From Mesorhizobium sp. WSM4313 (lineage in GTDB: Bacteria; Pseudomonadota; Alphaproteobacteria; Rhizobiales; Rhizobiaceae): a stretch of 64,000 bases of DNA. Below the pieces are notes generated by a model, which saw only the letters and a list, made by a program, of their open reading frames with translations, was not told the origin of the DNA and did no database searches. The stretch is from assembly GCF_002294725.1 (NCBI RefSeq), contig NZ_NSFT01000003.1, forward strand, positions 519,829-583,828, written 5' to 3'. Position numbers and translations under genes: made by a program. This document shows positions 62,663 to 64,000 of the stretch, piece after piece. How positions within the stretch are numbered: position 1 is the stretch's first letter; each line of letters opens with the position of its first letter.

Positions 62663-62691
62663 AACGCCGGGCAAATGCTCCGGCGTTTTTT
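62663..62691 (+). terminator. Intrinsic terminator, plus strand
   Basis: AACGCCGG (62663-62670), a nine-base loop, CCGGCGTT (62680-62687), then a T run. It follows a short frame that ends HYFKYVQGPDGCN at a TGA near 62658-62660, which looks like the last part of a gene whose body has been lost to the IS66 remnant. Confidence 0.75.
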
Positions 62692-62816
62692 CGTTAAGGC
62701 CAAGGTCGAAACGGCAATCGCCGATCGGACTGTGATCGTGGACCTCGCAACCTATACGACTAGCAAAGTTCTCGACGGACGATTACATGCTCGCGGGAGC
62801 GCCGCTTCGGCACCCG

Positions 62817-63437
62817 TCAGCGCAAAAGCCCGTCCAAATCGAAATCTTCCCAGCCTCTGAGGCCCGCCTCGTCATGGGTATGACTTGCGGCTCCGCCGCT
62901 CTTTTTCTGCGCGCGCTTCAGAGCCGCTCTTGCGGCGGCGCGCCGGCGGTTCTCAGCGGCGGTAGCCGCGTCTTCCTCGCGCCAGACGGTGACCAGATCG
63001 CAATCGAGCACATCCTCGATGTGGCGCGGGTCGAAGACGTGGAAGGTGATCTTTCTGGCGCGGCCGCGAAGCTTGACCGTTCTGGTCCCCGAGCTCTGCA
63101 ACCGACCATCCTTCAGCCAGCGGTGCCGCTCGCCCGACGAGATCGTCAGGATGTCCTCGACTTCGCGAGGGATGACCGGAAGGTCCTCGATGTCGCGCAT
63201 GGCTTTGGACACGATAGCCGCTGCCGCTTGCACATCGGCATCGACGCCCTCCGGCAGGCGCAAGGTGAGCACGCGGGATTCGATGTGAAGCAGCTTTCTC
63301 AATTGCGCAGGAAGGCGCGCGCGGATCTCGAGGAAAATGCCCCTGGCCCGCATGGACGATCCCAGAGTCGCCGCCGGTGAAAGCGGCCACTCAGCCATTA
63401 ATTTGGCGGTCGGTTCGGTTTTTCGGCGCCCGGGCAT
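62817..63437 (-). CDS. Hypothetical protein
   Basis: About 206 residues from the ATG at 63437; a frame from 63482 adds 15 unlikely residues. It reads as a two-part protein: a first half with RVLTLRLPEGVDADVQAAAA and RDIEDLPVIPREVEDILTIS, and a second half with SGERHRWLKDGRLQSSGTRT, then RKITFHVFDPRHIEDVL. A basic, alanine-rich C-terminal tail (RRRAAARAALKRAQKK) ends in DFDLDGLLR. It looks well formed and probably DNA- or nucleic-acid-related from its basic tail, but no family was recognised. Confidence 0.65.
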   Translation of the reverse strand: MPGRRKTEPTAKLMAEWPLSPAATLGSSMRARGIFLEIRARLPAQLRKLLHIESRVLTLRLPEGVDADVQAAAAIVSKAMRDIEDLPVIPREVEDILTISSGERHRWLKDGRLQSSGTRTVKLRGRARKITFHVFDPRHIEDVLDCDLVTVWREEDAATAAENRRRAAARAALKRAQKKSGGAASHTHDEAGLRGWEDFDLDGLLR

Positions 63438-63621
63438 GTCCCATAAATAGGCCGGGCTGGGCCTGGCACAACGCCGGTGCAAGAGGCAACCCGGTGTGAC
63501 GCGGCGCCACCGATCTTAGACAGAGGATTCTTCCAAATATCCGCCATCCGAGAACCCTCAACGGAGCGAATTGTCGATCGGCGAGTTAGGCTGGCTAGAC
63601 GGAAGAGACTGGATTGGACGG

Positions 63622-64000
63622 ATGGCAGCATCGAAAAGCAACGGTCAGTTCACGCCAACCAAGCCGGCGCCGGAAGGCCTTGCCCCTGCCCTGGCGCGAA
63701 ACATTGAGGCGCTGATCGAGAGGCGGAAACGAGAAGCCACGGCCGCATCGCTGGAGGAGCGCGCGGCCGCAGCGATAAGCGGCTTCGCAGGAAGCATGGT
63801 CTTCGTCTACTTGCACATTGTCTTCTTCGGGATCTGGATCGCCCTCAATCTCGGCATCCTGAGCTTTGTCAGGCCCTGGGACCCATCACTGGTCATCTTG
63901 GCTATGTTCGCCTCGGTCGAGGCCATCTTTCTCTCGACCTTCGTGCTGATCAATCAGAACCGAATGAGTGCGGAGGACAATTCCAGGGCAGACCTCGATC
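63622..64000 (+). CDS. DUF1003 membrane protein, 5' part (runs off the window)
   Basis: The first 126 codons are present. After a basic, charged N-terminus (EALIERRKREATAASLEERA) come two membrane segments: GFAGSMVFVYLHIVFFGIWI and LVILAMFASVEAIFLSTFVL, followed by INQNRMSAEDN. This is the DUF1003 pattern. The ATG at 63622 lacks a strong ribosome site. Function of the family is unknown; it is an inner-membrane protein. Confidence 0.88.
   Translation, partial: MAASKSNGQFTPTKPAPEGLAPALARNIEALIERRKREATAASLEERAAAAISGFAGSMVFVYLHIVFFGIWIALNLGILSFVRPWDPSLVILAMFASVEAIFLSTFVLINQNRMSAEDNSRADLD

Noticed and set aside
1..64000. CRISPR arrays, tRNA or rRNA genes
   Set aside because: No regularly spaced direct repeats of CRISPR type, cloverleaf-like segments or rRNA-like stretches were noticed on reading; a tRNA next to the integrase was looked for and not found.

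Overview
The window reads like a piece of an alphaproteobacterial chromosome, most likely of the Hyphomicrobiales and close to Mesorhizobium. The support is the high-GC coding style, a decayed MucR/Ros-type regulator, fragments of rhizobial class III cyclase/TPR proteins, a ParB-methylase/DUF5681/terminase cassette, and IS66 and IS110 remnants. No rRNA, tRNA or CRISPR array was seen. The assignment comes from reading the sequence alone.

Left (1-11 kb): a defence island. The 3' end of an unidentified gene overlaps a 1,214-residue Ski2-like DEAH helicase, an arrangement that resembles the two-gene Hachiman system. It converges on a complete, translationally coupled Wadjet operon jetABCD on the minus strand.

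Next (11.4-24.0 kb): a LacI regulator divergent from a ten-gene catabolic operon. This encodes a class III CoA-transferase, an SDR, a ribose-type ABC transporter (ATPase, permease, binding protein), an aldehyde dehydrogenase, a Cof-type HAD phosphatase, a DapA-like aldolase/lyase, a crotonase and a GMC oxidoreductase. Three LacI-type operators lie at both promoters and inside the operon. Two 17-bp palindromes with identical arms, TCAGAC-N5-GTCTGA, flank the whole cluster.

Middle (24.4-48.8 kb): the most unusual part. Two giant genes of unknown family (1,937 and about 3,204 codons, minus strand, 4-bp overlap) sit among several exported proteins of unknown function, a Tat-type exported caspase-like peptidase paired with a Tat-type exported alpha/beta hydrolase, and a TatA-like remnant. 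A decayed, inverted piece of the 1,937-residue protein lies at 26.35-26.97 kb. The block is bracketed on the same strand by the cyclase half (24.4 kb) and a TPR piece (48.5 kb) of what may have been one adenylate-cyclase gene, so the module may have been inserted there.

Right (48.9-64 kb): a predicted PD-(D/E)XK protein, a frameshifted IS110 element, an orphan phage-type cassette (methylase, DUF5681, large terminase) behind three evenly spaced AT-rich palindromes, several decayed genes, a LprI-like protein and a second nuclease-like protein. The latter adjoins a tyrosine integrase with its small HTH partner. After these come a LysR fragment fused to a heavily frameshifted IS66 remnant, a conserved-looking hypothetical and the start of a DUF1003 membrane protein.

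Family names are from residue patterns read by eye; no database search was run.
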